Source of the DNA: Amborella trichopoda
Taxonomy: Eukaryota; Streptophyta; Magnoliopsida; Amborellales; Amborellaceae
NCBI RefSeq assembly: GCF_000471905.2
Contig: NW_006495273.1
Span: forward strand, 9,125,410-9,189,409
Length of the DNA stretch: 64,000 bases
Reading direction: 5' to 3'
Shown here: piece after piece, positions 1 to 13,291 of the stretch
Numbering within the stretch: the stretch's first letter is position 1
Layout: each line of letters opens with the position of its first letter
Notes under the pieces: model-generated
Databases searched by the model: none
Told to the model about the DNA's origin: nothing
The model's input: only the letters and a program-made list of their open reading frames with translations
Position numbers and translations under genes: made by a program

Positions 1-3000
1 TATATATTTATTTTATTTTATTTTATTTATTTATTATTATTATTATTTTTTATTTTTTATTTTTAATTATACCAATCCGGGGGGGTTTGCTATCCAACCT
101 ATGTTCACCCTTGAGGCCCCAAAACCCTGTCCTCTCTTTTTGGGACCTTTGGTCACCTGGGAAACTAGGTGCCTGCCTTGCCACATAGGAGGCCAAATCC
201 AACATCTTAAACACATTGTACAGTTTATCCCAAAAGAATTACTTGTTCTGTTAAACAAACTTTTTACATGTACGAATTCCTCATTGATTTATTTATTCCA
301 TTTTTTGGATAAATAACTCCTTCCTGCATAATTTTATTTTTTTATTCCTTTGGTATTGGAACATTGAGGCCTATCATTACTTAGTCTCAGACCGATGCCT
401 AAGGCTTACATGTGTATTGTTGTGTGCATGCACGGTGCATGCCAGCATGGCATATTGGAGCCTGATTAACAAAAGCAAGTGCATCAAAGGTGTCATGCAC
501 AAGTTATGGTGGCCGTATGTGGTTTGACTCGTGTATATTACGCATCGACACTTTTGAGTATACTATCTTCAAGTAATATGTCTATTCACTGCAACTGTCT
601 GTATTTTGACCATTGGAAGTTGAGCCCAGCCCATGCATGTCATGCGTGAACACTTTCTGGAGCTAAACCTGATCTTGACTGTTGGAACTCAATACTGTTC
701 ACTGCTATAGATGACTTTCTATGAAGGGAGAGTTTAACTATCCTAACCTTTTCTCCTATGTTTTAGACTTGCATGATTTTTCCATCTTAATTTTTTATTT
801 TTTTTTCTTTGGAGAAATACATTTAATTTTTGTTTTCTAGGATGACTTTACCGTATATTACATATTCACTGCATGATTCTGAAAATATTTGAATGTCCTG
901 AAATTCATCCAAGAAGTGATTACATGGCATCATACTGGGCTTGAGGTATTGGAGATAAATTCCCGCACTGTTGCACCTATGTAGATATCCTAGAGGGGTT
1001 TCAATTGTCTTTAAAGCAGTATACTATCTACATATTTTTTGATCTACAAATATGAGACAGCTTGACTGGGCTTTAGCATCATGCAAAGTCATGAATCAAC
1101 ACCATGTGAAGTTCAGTTTTCGTTCAACAGGAATGACAAAGAGATGCTCTTCATTAACAAAACAAAGAGTTGTATGTTCTCCGATATACCATGTCCATTG
1201 ACTTCTAATTTGTTTTCCTTTGCAGGAGAATACTGCATACGAACCTGAGCACACCAAAAATGGGAGAAAAATACTTGCACATGCCATGGATATATTTAAA
1301 ATGCTGTGAAGCTCTATTGTTTGACCTGTACTCATCAATTCAGAAGTGATAGGATTGTCGGATAACTTCAAAGAAATTACAAAACAAATTTGAGCAATTA
1401 GTTCAAAACGCAGCAGAGGTTGAAACCAAAGAAGAAAAATGTTTTGTGTGGGGGAAGACAGGCTACATTTCGCAAGAGGTTGCTGATACGAAGCAATGAA
1501 ACGAAGCAAAAGATGACCAGAGAAAAGTATGTTGCATTATTTCAAAAGTGAACACAATGGGAAATGAGCAGTGAGAGGGACTGGGGATGGACTGTGGAGT
1601 TGTTAAAATTTTCCAAACGATAATAGCATAATATGTGAAGAATCCAACGAAATTTTTAGGATTGGATATACGTTCTACATGGGTACAGAAGAAGTAGAAA
1701 AGAGAACTCAAACATGGAGGTTTAGTTTTAGAAACCCCTCGAGGATGTACGCACTGGGTTCTTGAATAATGCTCGAGGAAAATGTGGTTTGTGGATTTTC
1801 ATCTCAATTTCCTCTTGTTGAAGTACGGAAAATTTTGACATTTAACTTGTTTGGTTGGAGTATAGATTTATGTTAGATTTAGTATTGAGTTCAATACAAG
1901 GTTTACAAAAATGCAGATTCAGATCAGAACTGGCCGATCTAGATTGGGAATCATTGGGGGCGGACCAGGGACGGCTAAATATTGGGAACTAGCTGGTTCC
2001 CCTCATGAGATAGCCAGTTCTGTTAGAGAAGCGGTCAGAATGAGCACCCTTTTATATTTTTTTTATTTTTTCAATTTTTAGTTTTTTAATGATCCAAATT
2101 GTCGATTTGCTGAACCAACTACCATGAATGAACAGTATCTTTATATCGTTGATTATGGCTGATATTTTGCATGCTGGATTAAGTCATAAATTTTTGTTCA
2201 ATCAGAAATTCAGTGTAATTATTATGAATTCAACGTAGTAGCCAATGTCAAGTATCAAAGATAAAAAACCCCTTTCCTGACATATATGAAAAAAAAGTGA
2301 GGTTTTGAGATTCTTAATTGAATTTATAGCTTCGAGACTGTTAATTTGAAGCTCTTGACTGTTGTGCTCATTGCTTTCGTTGGGTGGATTTCTATGAGAA
2401 TAAGGATCTGTCTGGTGCATTCATCATTGATCACTTTATATGAGCGCATGCGTGCTCCCAGTGCAGCACGCTGTATTCATTAAAAATATATGACTGAGAA
2501 CTTGCAAAGATTATGCATATGGTATGTCTACCTTAATGGGCACTGTCCTGAATACACATTATGGTAACTAAGCACCTTATTAAAAATTTTGGCACCTTTA
2601 CCTTCAGCGAAAGTTCAAGTTCAAACAACTCCCTCCACTATTTATCATAATAATTAATTGGGAAATTTAGATAAGAATCTCAATATATTTTCGATACTTA
2701 GTGTCTCTATATTTTTATGGAAAAAATTTATATAAGTGCGAGGCTCTAAACAATCAAATTAGGCGTACCTCAAAATTTTCAGTAGAAGAGGTTGTTTTGA
2801 GGTCCAAATATCCTCAAATTGATCATCTTGACCTCAAGATGCATGTACATGAGGAAAAAATTCAAGTTTAGAAAATAGTGCGTCTTGTAATGTATTTTTG
2901 GACGGTCAATTTTCAAGATTTTTAAGTTTTTATTGTTTAAGCTTTAAATTTTATAATTAGAAATGAAAATATATTTTAAGGCTATCACAAAGATATATCT

Positions 3001-3099
3001 TTAAGTTTTATACAAACCACACCCATTTTTTTATTTCATACTCAAGTTCTATTTTTTTGATCGGGGAGACCCGAAACGGAGTGGTGCATGTTGTTCTTA
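1..3099. other. Intergenic DNA, no gene recognised
   Basis: AT-rich DNA opening with an ATTT/ATT low-complexity tract (1-66). Short open frames on both strands show no recognisable domain. A near-duplicate of about 24 bp (GATCGGGGAGACCCGAAACG at 3060; GATCGATGAGACCCAAAACG at 3116) leads into the RTE fragment that follows. Confidence 0.6.
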
Positions 3100-3786
3100 G
3101 ATATATCTAGTTTTGATCGATGAGACCCAAAACGGCCTCAACACAAAGTTAGAATTTTGGAGGGATGCTCTAGAATCTAAATGTTTTAAAATTAGCCGGA
3201 CTAAGACAAAATATGTGGAATGCAAGTTTAGTAATAAGAGGAGGAAAATAGAGAAATCGAAGAAGATGTTGCACACAGAATTAGAGCTGGGTGGACGACT
3301 GCATACCAATAAAGCTGAAAGGTAAGTTCTATAGGACAACGGTGAGACCAATTTTGTTCTATAGGGTGGAATGTTGAGCGAATAAAAATAATATACCTAT
3401 AGAATGAGTGTAGCGAAGATGAGGATGTTGAGATAGATGAGTGTCAAAACAATAAGAGAGAGAATTTGAAATGAATCCATTCAGGAGAATTTAGGTGTGG
3501 CACCAATAGAAGATAAGAAGAGAGAGAGTAGATTTAGGTGGGCTAGCCATGTGTGGCACCGACCAAGTACAACACCTGTTAGGAAGAGCAAGTTAGTTCA
3601 AGTGGAAGGATGAAAAGAGACAAGGGGTAGATCCAAAAGGACGTGATTAGAATTAGTCCGAAAAGATATAGGGATTTATGGCTTCACTGAGTGTATAACC
3701 TTTAATAGGGCAGAATGACAAACCATAATTTGTGTAGCCTACCTCAATTAATTGAAAAAAAGCTATGATGATGATAATGATGATGA
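3100..3786 (+). mobile_element. 5'-truncated RTE-type LINE, ORF2 C terminus and 3' tail
   Basis: A frame at 3113-3322 contains DETQNGLNTKLEFWRDALES and KISRTKTKYVECKFSN, the conserved segment just after the reverse transcriptase core of plant RTE LINEs. Degraded frames follow with the ESRFRWASHVWHR-type segment (about 3520) and the LGVAPI-type segment (about 3491). The element ends in a TGATGATGATAATGATGATGA tail, the usual RTE 3' microsatellite. It is broken by several frameshifts and stops and has lost everything upstream of the RT C-terminal part. Confidence 0.85.
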
Positions 3787-6276
3787 CTCAAATTCTATTT
3801 TTTTTTATACCCCTTTAAAAAAAAAAAAAGAGAAAAGAAAAACAGGTTGACATCCAATTGTCTATTTTCAGAAAATAGCTAGTATAGTCTGCTCCCTCGA
3901 GAGGACATCCTACATTTAGTTCCTCTAAATGGGCAACTTGGTCTTTTATTCAACTAAGAGTACAATTTCTTCCCATGGGATCACACTTTACTGCCTCTTT
4001 TTCAAAAAACTAAATGGGTTCTGACCAATGTTTGACTAAGAAAAGAAACCCGGTTTGGATTTTAGATGTCCAAACTAAATGTAGTTGGAAATGAAAAACA
4101 TGAAAAAGGCGAGACCTGATCATAAAACAGAAAATATGTGGAAAATTTTTTAAATACTAAAAAAATAATTCGTTTTAAAAATTTCCCTGGTATGTTTGAA
4201 ACAAATGAAAGATTGTTGGACATTTTATTTCATGAAATCTATTGTTGATGGCAAAAGTCTTGTTTTTCTTTTTTTAATGAAAGTTACTTCAATTATCAAT
4301 AAAAGGAGTACATCTCTTAAAAAGCAAACGTAAAAGAACACAAAGATTTAGAAGAGAGACACCAGAATCTCATTCCCAAAAAGCCCCCTGGCTTATCAGC
4401 ATCTCCTTTCAAAAGTTCCATTTATCCCACGTGAACTCTGTAACTTTTTTCCTATAAAAAAAAAGTCACATATAAGGTTTTTGCGTTCTCTAAGGGTTGG
4501 AAAGATCTCATTGGGAATTATTGGAGCACCTGCATTTTGTGGGTATTATTAAATTAGGATAAATGGAGTGGGTGTGTAGCAGTGCAATGTATGCACAGTT
4601 GCAACTGCTTCACGAGGTTGTAATTGCCATTATTACTACGTAACAACTACCAGACATATCAATACAGTTTTTCATGACAACTTTTGAAGCATTGAAGATA
4701 TCATGATGGGGAACCGCCTTTTTATATGTGTGGGTGATAGAGACAGAGAAAGAGAAAGATTTCTATATGTTATTCTTGATCTATTTGTGTATTTTAGTCT
4801 CCATTAGAGAGTGATTCTATAAGAGAGAGGGTAGCATTTTTAACCTATTTGTATATTGTAGATTGTTATTCCCATGATAACATGTCATAATGTTAGAATT
4901 AGCCATTGAGCATTTGATCTTGATCGTATAGATAGTTTGGAATGTATATCATGTTTGACTTTTATTTTTAATTTTGTAAATCATTTTGACATGAAATTTT
5001 GGATGCTCTTATTTCTTTGGTATTAACTTAATAAAAATAAAAAGATATTTTTGATAAAAAGAAGTAGTCGAAATGATCATGTAATTGAATGCATATTTTG
5101 ATCATTTTATTTTATAGTTACTTTTATTTTTATTAGGTACACCCTTATAAGGAGTGAGCACCACTCAAATTTCATATCTAAATGGTTTATAAAAAATGAT
5201 TAGAAACAAAACAATATTGGGTTTGACTTGTTACTGATGATAGAGCTCCCATCTATTGTTTAGTGATGATGTTTCATTTGGGTAGTGGTCTAATGCCATG
5301 GGTTTATCATAGTATAATACAACCATATTTCTAGAAAACCATATTCGTAGTATTTGTATGACTCAAAATTTTTCACACACACTCTCTTCATCTCAATAAT
5401 CAATCCCAAAATAAAAAAAAGTTCAATTTGAAGTCTAGATATGGTCAAAATGAGTCCCCTCCAACAGCGTATCTAGACCATTAATTTGGTGAATTTCAAG
5501 ATCTTAGCCTTTATAAACGCAAAATCATTTTTTTCATTTTTAACATTGTTCATCTAATATTAATAAATCGATCTAAAAAAAATTGGAAAAGCAAAAATCC
5601 TTCTAAGGCCTAGATCTATGAATCTTATCAAAATAGACGGCCTATGTTAATTGGGTTAAAAAATTACTTTCTAAGTTGTGTTTTCAATTTTTTTTTTTTT
5701 GGTGATTGTTCATTGGAATGAAAAGAGTGTACATTTAAAAATTAGGATCAAACAAACAGCCCTAACATAGCTCTTGAAAGTTGTTGCATTATATTACTAT
5801 AGAACCGTTGCATGAATCATTCCCGGTTTCATTTTGGTGGAAAATTCCTGATTAGCTGAAAACATTTAAGGGAGATATGTAATGATGCTGGGAAAGAATC
5901 ATATTTGTAGAAAAGACAAATGTGTAATCTTTTTGTCTCTTTCCCATTCTTGTAGAAAAACAAATGTGTAATCTTTTTGTCTTGGTTTTCCCTTGGGAAC
6001 CTTCTATATATGTGAGGGGCTAATCCTCCTCTTAACTGAAATTATTGAAGCAAAGGTTAAGGGATGGAATTCCATATTGGAAAAGCTGGAGGATAATCAT
6101 GAGTATCCCTTATGTTTTTCTGGCCAATAGGCTTAGACAGGTGCTAGTGTTCCTAATACCCAGGAGAACCTAGAATGCAAATGGTAAAACAGTCGCGTTT
6201 CTTATGGCCTGTTCAATCAATAAGGCCAGCTGAGTTTTTTTGGGATTTTAATATATGTTATTTAAAGGGTGCGCGA
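3787..6276. other. Intergenic DNA with a local 43-bp tandem duplication
   Basis: No gene recognised. The stretch at 5907-5985 contains two copies of TTGTAGAAAAGACAAATGTG followed by TAATCTTTTTGTCT, a small tandem duplication. Poly-A/T tracts and AT-rich sequence fill the rest. Confidence 0.5.
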
Positions 6277-6598
6277 TGTCGATGAACGACTCTAAAAGGG
6301 CAAGTGGAAGGCCCAAAAAGATATGGATGAAAAAAGTAATAAGAGATATGGTGACTTATGCTTTGGCTGAGGTAGGGCCTTTGATAGAGTAGAATGGAGG
6401 AATAGGACTCGTGTAGCAGCTCCAAATAGTATGAATAAGGTTCGGATGATGATGCTTTGAAAGTGCATGAGGCCCAAGGTCTCAAAGCATAGCAAAGCTG
6501 AATTTATAAAGTCCATATTGTTAATGAAAAGCTGGAGACTAACCATGAGTATCCGTTGCGATGTTCTGGCCAATAGGCTTAGATCTGTGCTGCTATTG
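6077..6598. repeat. Direct repeats of about 68 bp flanking an RTE tail
   Basis: The segment at 6077-6147 (AAAAGCTGGAGGATAATCAT ... TGGCCAATAGGCTTAGACAG) recurs at 6530-6598 with about 85 % identity by eye. The RTE fragment lies between the two. The repeats are too long for a LINE target duplication, so this is more likely a local segmental duplication. Confidence 0.6.
6278..6460 (+). mobile_element. RTE-type LINE 3' terminal fragment
   Basis: GACTCTAAAAGGGCAAGTGG then AGGCCCAAAAAGATATGGATG match the RGRPKKTW segment near the end of plant RTE ORF2. They are followed by the GCCTTTGATAGAGTAGAATGG block and a GGATGATGATG tail. Only about 180 bp remain, a deeply 5'-truncated copy. Confidence 0.75.
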
Positions 6599-7859
6599 TC
6601 TATTAATTTGGATTGAGGATTCCATCCTTAGATCGAGGGGGGATTTTGAAAAAAATAAAAAAGATGGGTTGACATACTTTTGTAATTTTTGCCTATAAGT
6701 AAATCATTTTGTATTTTAGAACAAAATTTAAGGTGTATATGTAAATCACTCCATCATTAATACGTTGCAAATAGCATCTGTCGTTAGCCCAATGTGACAT
6801 TGAGCCAACGATTGCTTGTCTGTAATTCATTCAATTTAACTATAACTCTATATTGGGTAAACGATCCAAGGGATCAACAATTATATGTCATGTTGCATCA
6901 TCCATTAATTTGATAAAAATTCTTAACAACCATGTTTTGGCAGTTAACCACCAATGCACTTCTTCATGATTGCCTGTGACACCTATCTAATTCTGAGGGC
7001 AAACGATTGCATGTTCGTATTGTTATATAATTATAACTCGAAACATCGATATTAATCGCTTCCATTAAGAGCAATTATTTCAATCCAGAAACTCGAAACG
7101 TCGACGTTAACCGTTTGCATTAAAGAGCAATTATTTTGATGTAGAAACATATCAATATGTGCATATACAAGAGCACAACAATCAACGACAGATGGAGGTT
7201 TAGAGCTTGTGAGCCAAAGACACATTCACAAAAAGGAGGAATACAGAGACTGATAGAAAGTGACTCCCTCATCTAGGAAGAACAATAAACAACTCTGGAT
7301 GAGATGTACATAGAGTATCATGTGACAGAGAAGTCAATCTGCTGTGGCTGAAAATCAGAAACTGGTATTTTTAAGTAGTCGTAAAATCTAGATACTTGGG
7401 GATATTACCCCGGGAACTATCTCCTAGCTTTTACTTCTTTGTGAGCTGCATGCTATGCCCTATATGGAATCAACCAAACAATGGGTATTCCATTATAATT
7501 TTCTTTCCTTAGGATGTAAAATAAACAAGATGTCTACCGTGTCTGGGGACTCTAACAATATTAAAAAATAAAAAAAAAATAAATTGATCAAAATACCTCT
7601 AAAATGTTTTGAGAGTATTTTACTTAATTTATATTTTGTGAATTCTTTTTTTGATATTTTTAATGGAGTCACCAATTTTTATAGAATAGACTTTTCAATT
7701 TTCAAGCTATTTGGATATTTAGAAAAAAAATTCAAATTCAAATACGAAATGCAATCGTGACTATTGGATTAGCTCATATTCAATCTGGGTCATTGAGCTT
7801 ACATGTAACTATTAACTAGTAGGATATATATATCTATGGGAAAACTCTAAAAAACGCCT
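6599..7859. other. Intergenic DNA, nothing recognised
   Basis: AT-rich non-coding sequence. Short similar phrases occur at 7035-7080 and 7091-7140 (ACTCGAAACATCGA / ACTCGAAACGTCGA), a weak tandem duplication. No domain-bearing frame was found. Confidence 0.5.
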
Positions 7860-8105
7860 ATAAGCGAAATTGAATAGTATTTTTCCCCATTACGGACATG
7901 CTATATTCGTGGCGGTTTTTCCTTAAAAACCACTACGGATTTATGGGAGCCGTGGTTGTTGCCCATGTTTTTTTGTGTGAAAAAATACCACAACAGACTT
8001 ATTATGCCTGTTGCGATCTTTTAATCCACGTTGTCCAAACAATCGGATGCACCGAGCCTATAGGCGAAAACACTGTTCATTTTTGCTATCAGGCCTTGCG
8101 TAGTG
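7860..8105. mobile_element. Possible CACTA-type transposon terminus
   Basis: The segment ends GGCCTTGCGTAGTG at 8105, whose complement begins CACTACGCAAGGCC, the CACTA hallmark. Upstream are short GC-rich inverted motifs (GCCTATAAGCG, CCTATAGGCG) reminiscent of subterminal repeats. No matching CACTA start was found on the left, so this is either a half element or a coincidence. A (TA)10 microsatellite follows at 8111-8130. Confidence 0.25.
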
Positions 8106-8130
8106 GCTTTTATATATATATATATATATA

Positions 8131-8865
8131 CTTTTTATTTCTTATCAGTAAATTTATCAAAAGACACACACACTAAGGATGAACAATTCATCATATTATC
8201 TATATCTTTTGATTTAGTTTCAAAATACCCATAAAATATTCATGGTCTTGAGTGCGAATAATTGCAAATGGGGTTTATCTCCGATTGATATTTTGAAAAG
8301 TTTACCTCTATGATGTGATATACTATTGTCGCCTCCATGATCTATTCATGAATACCTTTAGTTGCATCTTGCTTCCTAATGATGGATAATGATGATTAAC
8401 TTCAAATTTTGGTGATAAGCAATCATTTAGTCGAGGTTGACCTCCAAGGTGTTTAAAAGAAGTGATGGTGGACACCATATCATATTGGTGGTTTATGGTA
8501 GGGTTGAAAATAGGGAAAATTATTAAAACCCCCTAGGTTGAATATTCTTCTCATAATGTCCTGATTGATTAGATACTAACAAATATATATTTTTTCTTAT
8601 AGACTCCTATGGTTCTTTTTAGCAATATTTATAACAAAAATACTTTTATTAATGACTCCTACAAAACTCAAAATAAACATTCGTACTTCTCTCTTTTTTT
8701 CCTATTTTTCTCTCTCTCACAGCTGGGCTTCTATTATATTCATCTCTCTCTATTTCTCTATCTAAAACCATTAATGGGTATGTTGGTTTCACTCTCTAAA
8801 GCTCTCTCTAAATGAATAGTTTTGTTGGCTTTTGTCTTTAAAGCCATAGCTGTAAAAGCAACAAT
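8131..8865. other. Intergenic DNA, nothing recognised
   Basis: AT-rich sequence with CT-rich patches (about 8690-8760). I see no coding domain or repeat boundary. Confidence 0.5.
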
Positions 8866-9672
8866 ATGCATCCGTAGGTGTAGAGGTAATGTGCACCTTC
8901 AAATTTTATTGTGGTATATAATTTTGATGTAAAATGTTCTTAGGATTATCTCAAAATCTATATTTATATCTAATTATAAAATTTTAAATTTTAAAAATGG
9001 TTAAAATCAAGTAGATCTATAACATATGAAAATCTTGAAAATAGACTGTGTAGATAATATATTGTAAAATGTACTATTTCTGAGAGTTAATATCTTTTTA
9101 TTTTTCACAATCATACATCTCGATGTCGAAATGATCAATCAAAGGGTCTTTCAACATTAAAACTACCTATTCCGATGAATTTTTGAGGGGAATCCGTAGT
9201 CTACATAATAACGTTGCATCCTTATATAAACTTTTTCTAAGAATAAATTTCTTTCTCTTAAAATATAAAAGGTGCAGTTGGCATACGGATGCATCCGTAG
9301 GTGTAGAGGTTAGGTGCACCTTCAAAGTTTATTATGGTATATAATTTTGATGTAAAATGTTCTTAGGATTATCTTAAAATCTATTTTTATATCTAATTAT
9401 AAAATTTTAAATTTCAAAAATGGTTAAAATCAAGTAGATCTATAAACATATGAAAATCTTGAAAATGGACGGTGCAGATAATATGTTGTAAAATACATTA
9501 TTTTTGAGACTTAAAATCTTTTTATTTTTTATATTCATACATCTCGATGTCGAGATGATCAATCAAATGGTATTTCAACATTAAAACTACCTTTTTACAA
9601 TGGATATTTAAGGTGCATCTGTAGTTCTACATGATAAGGTTGCATCCTTATATAAACTTTTTCCAAATATAA
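8866..9672. repeat. Tandem duplication, two units of about 420 bp
   Basis: Unit 1 starts ATGCATCCGTAGGTGTAGAGG at 8866. Unit 2 starts with the same phrase at 9289, a period of 423 bp. Long stretches are near-identical (GTATATAATTTTGATGTAAA; ATGGTTAAAATCAAGTAGAT). Diffuse similarity to 2740-2980 and 62720-63030 suggests a dispersed AT-rich repeat family, but those matches are weak. Confidence 0.75.
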
Positions 9673-10005
9673 ATGTATTTGTTGGTTTCTCTCTTTCTTT
9701 CTAATTTGTTCTCTCTCTAAGTGGACCCCAAACTCGTTATATCTCTATAGAGAGAAACTACCATTTGCATTTCTAGAGAGATACAATATGAATGAGAAAG
9801 TAGGCCTCAAGAGAGAAATATGAGAGTGAGAGAGAGAAATAACGGCAGTTTCATCATAAATAAGAAAAAATATATTAGGGTAGTAAGTGAGAAAACCTTT
9901 TCAATGGGGGCATTATGAGGAGCACATCCAACTCGGGAGCTTTTAGTATTTATTTCTTTAAAAATAAAGTTAATTACTATGTTAATGACTAAGAGCTATC
10001 ACCGA

Positions 10006-10141
10006 AATACTAACTTTGCAGCGATGAGAATGACCGTTTCCCATAACAAAAGAGAGTAAAATTCAAAATAAGCGCCATACTAACTTTGTAGCGATGATAA
10101 TGATTGTTTCCCATAACGGAATAGAGAGGAAAATTCAAAAT
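10006..10141. repeat. Tandem duplication, two units of about 66 bp
   Basis: ATACTAACTTTGCAGCGATGA ... CAAAATAA occurs at about 10006-10070 and again at 10076-10141 (ATACTAACTTTGTAGCGATGA ...). The two copies differ at a handful of sites. Confidence 0.7.
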
Positions 10142-10261
10142 AACATGTTGTAACATATTGTTCTGGTACAAAGGGAACCCTGCATTTGATATCCATCTAG
10201 TTTTGTGCAGATGAATTTGATCGCTACTTCAAACTAAAACCGGTGGGGAGCGATTAGGTTT

Positions 10262-10598
10262 TGGAAAGCTTCATTATCGCTCAATCATCATTATCATCAT
10301 AGTCTAATTCCAACTAATTGAGGTCAGTTATACGAATCGTAGCCTATCATTTTGCTTTATTAAGGGCCACACCTTCAGTGAGGCTATAAGTCTCCATATC
10401 TTTTCTCCCAACTTTTAACCATGTAATTTTGGGCTCACTACTTACATTTTTTGAGCTTAAGAACGATAACGACCTTAAACTTTCCCTTAACCTGTCTCAA
10501 ACCTAGGTTAAGGATAATGACCTTAAACTAATTGGGGTCGGCTATATGAATCCTGACCTATTATTTTGCTTTATTAAGGGCCACAACTTCAATGAGGC
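10262..10598 (-). mobile_element. RTE-type LINE 3' tails, minus strand
   Basis: TCATCATTATCATCATAGTC followed by AACTAATTGAGGTCAGTTATACGA and ...AAGGGCCACACCTTC is the reverse complement of the RTE 3' end and its TGA-rich tail. A second copy of the same block begins at about 10530 (ACTAATTGGGGTCGGCTATATG). Both are short and non-coding now. Confidence 0.7.
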
Positions 10599-11580
10599 TA
10601 GTTCCCATATCTTTTCTCACAACTTCCAACCATGTAATTTTGGACTCACTTTTTATCTTTTTGAGCCTAAGAAGGATAATGACCTTAAATTTTCCCTTGA
10701 CCCATCCCAAACCTAGGTAAAGGAGGTGAGTTGTGTTAGATAGGCAGCCACCAAAACTACATCATTACTCAATATCTCTAGTTTTTTATTTGTTTTTGTT
10801 ATAATTTTATAATATACACCGGTCTAAGTTGGGAATTGCCTGATTTTGGACTGGGTGAATCAAAATAGGCAATTTAGGATTTGGTTTCGATCTTCTAAAT
10901 ACTATTTTTGAGCTAATTTGGAAAATGTCATTCTTCTAGAAATTGTTATTCCCCGCTCAAGAAAGAAAAGCAACATTCAAATCAGCCGCATAAGAACGGA
11001 ACGCACGATCAAAGGGGCATTACTTTGTTGAATCATGCTTTAAATATATTTGTTATATTCAATTAGATTTTTTGTGTATTTTTTTATGCTATAAGTTCCC
11101 ATGTCTTTTCTTACAACTTCCAACCATGTAATTTTGAGCTTATTCCTTACCCTTTTTTAGCCTAAGAAGGATAATGACTTTTCCCTTAACCCGTCCCAAG
11201 CCTAGGTAAAGGAGGTGAATTGTGTTAGGTACGCAGCCACCAAAACTATACCATTGCTCAATATCTCTAGTTCTTTATTTGTTTTGTTATAATTTTATAA
11301 TATACACCGGTTTAAGTTGGGAATTGCCTGATTTTGGACTAGTTGATTCAGCATAGGGGATTTAGGATTTACTTTCAATAATCTAAATACCATTTTTGAG
11401 CTATTTTGAAAAATGTCATTCTTTTAGAGATTGCTATTCCCCACTCAAGAAAGAAATACAACATTCAGGTCAGCCACATAAGAAGGGAACACACGATTAA
11501 AGGGGCATTTTACTTTGTTTAATTATGCTTTAAATATATTTTCATATTTTATTAGATTTTTTATGTATATTTTTTTTTAA
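10599..11580. repeat. Tandem duplication, two units of about 490 bp, including RTE-derived sequence
   Basis: Unit 1 (10599-11088) and unit 2 (11092-11580) share TTCCCATATCTTTTCTCACA-type starts, CTAAGAAGGATAATGA, GGCAGCCACCAAAACTA, ATAATTTTATAATATACACCGG and AAAGGGGCATT ... GCTTTAAATATATTT. The order is preserved. Identity by eye is roughly 85-90 %. Confidence 0.8.
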
Positions 11581-12130
11581 CACTTTTTTGACTGCCTGAG
11601 ACTTGCCTGATTAGGCCGTTGAGCCGGCCAGTTTATTGGCTAGTATGAGTAACCGCTTGCCCATATCCGGTTAACCATTACAAGTTTGATTTTTCCTACG
11701 CTAATCTCCGGTGAGGCAAGAGATAAGCTGTGAAGAAAAATATAATCGACGATCACTGTTTTGAATGATGAAAAAGAAAAACTAACTGCAACCGTCAAGT
11801 AATCGTGAGACTAAAGGAAAAATCAAAGCTACAGTTTCGATATATTCCACTGGTCTTTTCGCGCAAAAGAAAAGAAAAGAAAACCCAAAACATATTGTAC
11901 TCACTCGGGAGTACATTGTCTATTTATCTTTTGAGTAAAATCCCATTTTAAATTAATTTTTGGACCTCAAATGGTTGAGGAGTATAACCTGTTTAACACA
12001 TAAATTAGCAGCAATAAATTATCATTTTTCTTAATTTTACCCTGTGAGCACTTGAAAAAAAATAATATATCAAAATTGAATAGAAACCATCTAATTTTTA
12101 GAGGCTAAGATCTAAGTATTAAAAAACTCA
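11581..12130. other. Intergenic DNA, nothing recognised
   Basis: Mixed AT-rich sequence, with one GC-richer patch at 11590-11680. No gene or repeat boundary is seen. Confidence 0.5.
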
Positions 12131-12500
12131 ATATTTTTTTTTTTTTGACAATAATACTATCACTTCATTAATTTGTCAAAGACAAAATTACATATTTACA
12201 AATAAACTCAAACAAGTAAAGTCCCAGAATAACCATTTCCGCATGCCAACTCCTTTTTGCCAACCCATCGGCCATCTCATTAGCCTCTCTATAAACATAT
12301 TGAAAAGAAACATTCAAGTAAGAGGTGATATCCACAACCTCCATCCATTTCTCTTGCAGCATCCGTAGAGATCTAGTCTCCTTGTTATATACGGTGAATC
12401 ACCCTCCACAATACATGGCACACTCCTAAAGCATTGTAGATGAATGTGAAGTCCCTTAAGTAAAGTTTTCATCTCCGCAAATTATCAGTGTTCATACCCC
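12131..12500 (-). mobile_element. L1-type LINE 3' end: RNase H remnant with poly-A
   Basis: On the minus strand a frame reads VSFQYVYREANEMADGLAKR (12240-12320), the classic YREAN..AD.LAK motif at the end of the RNase H domain of plant L1 elements. Upstream on that strand, CIVEGDSPYIT-like codons resemble the preceding EGDS motif. The run of T at 12131-12147 is the complement of the 3' poly-A. The element is 5'-truncated to about 370 bp. Confidence 0.8.
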
Positions 12501-13291
12501 AAGAGCATGCGTACGATAATCCCCTAATAATTTCAATTTTGTCTTTTGAGAATAATCCCCTTATTAATTTTTAGGCGGTTTCTAAAATTTCAAATCGAAA
12601 AAAATCTCCCAAATAGTTCATTTGAACGAAGGAGTATAAGTAAACTATACTCCCACGTACGGGTGGCAATGGACCCAAACTCGATCGAGACCTGTTGAGT
12701 GTGCTTGATATGGGTACAGGTATGTCTCTCAATCAGTACTTGGGGTCTTTTTACTAATTCCAAGAGCTTTTTTGACATTTGGATCGGTGAGTCGGGTCTG
12801 GATCCAAAATCTGGACCCAAATACTATTCGGGTCTGAATTGGTTTGGACTTGACTTATACCTGTAGACTGTAAGAGATAAAATATTTCAAGCCATATTCG
12901 TTTGGGTGTATTAAAGATCGTATATAATAAGAAATCGTAGTCATTTTTACCAATTAAACTATAAATGAGATGACTTAAAATCTAATGACAGGTGATTGTG
13001 ACGTTGCCAATAATAGGAGTATACGATGGTAAAATAAAAAAATATAAAAAAAAAAAAACCCATAGTAAAAGTGAGAATGGACATCCCTAGATCCGAGACC
13101 CTGATGAGATACACCTAAGACCCGATGGGCATAGTTATGCGTCTAACTTTTCGATGCTCCCAAGGGAGCATAGCATACATGTACGGTAAGTGGATTAGTG
13201 AAAGTTTTAGCGACCAAAGGACAGCGAAAAGATATCTGCAGTCGCTCTCAAACCCAACAGTACAGGAGATTCTAACCCATTATTATTATTA
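12501..13291. other. Upstream flank of the GT64 gene
   Basis: Non-coding. No clear TATA box or CpG-rich core was identified. The poly-A tract at about 13030-13065 and ATT repeats at 13278-13290 are low complexity. Confidence 0.45.

Noticed and set aside
1096-1711. Two long minus-strand frames (137 and 82 codons) upstream of the GT64 gene.
   Set aside because: No recognisable domain, hydrophobic low-specificity composition, and no supporting splice or context evidence.
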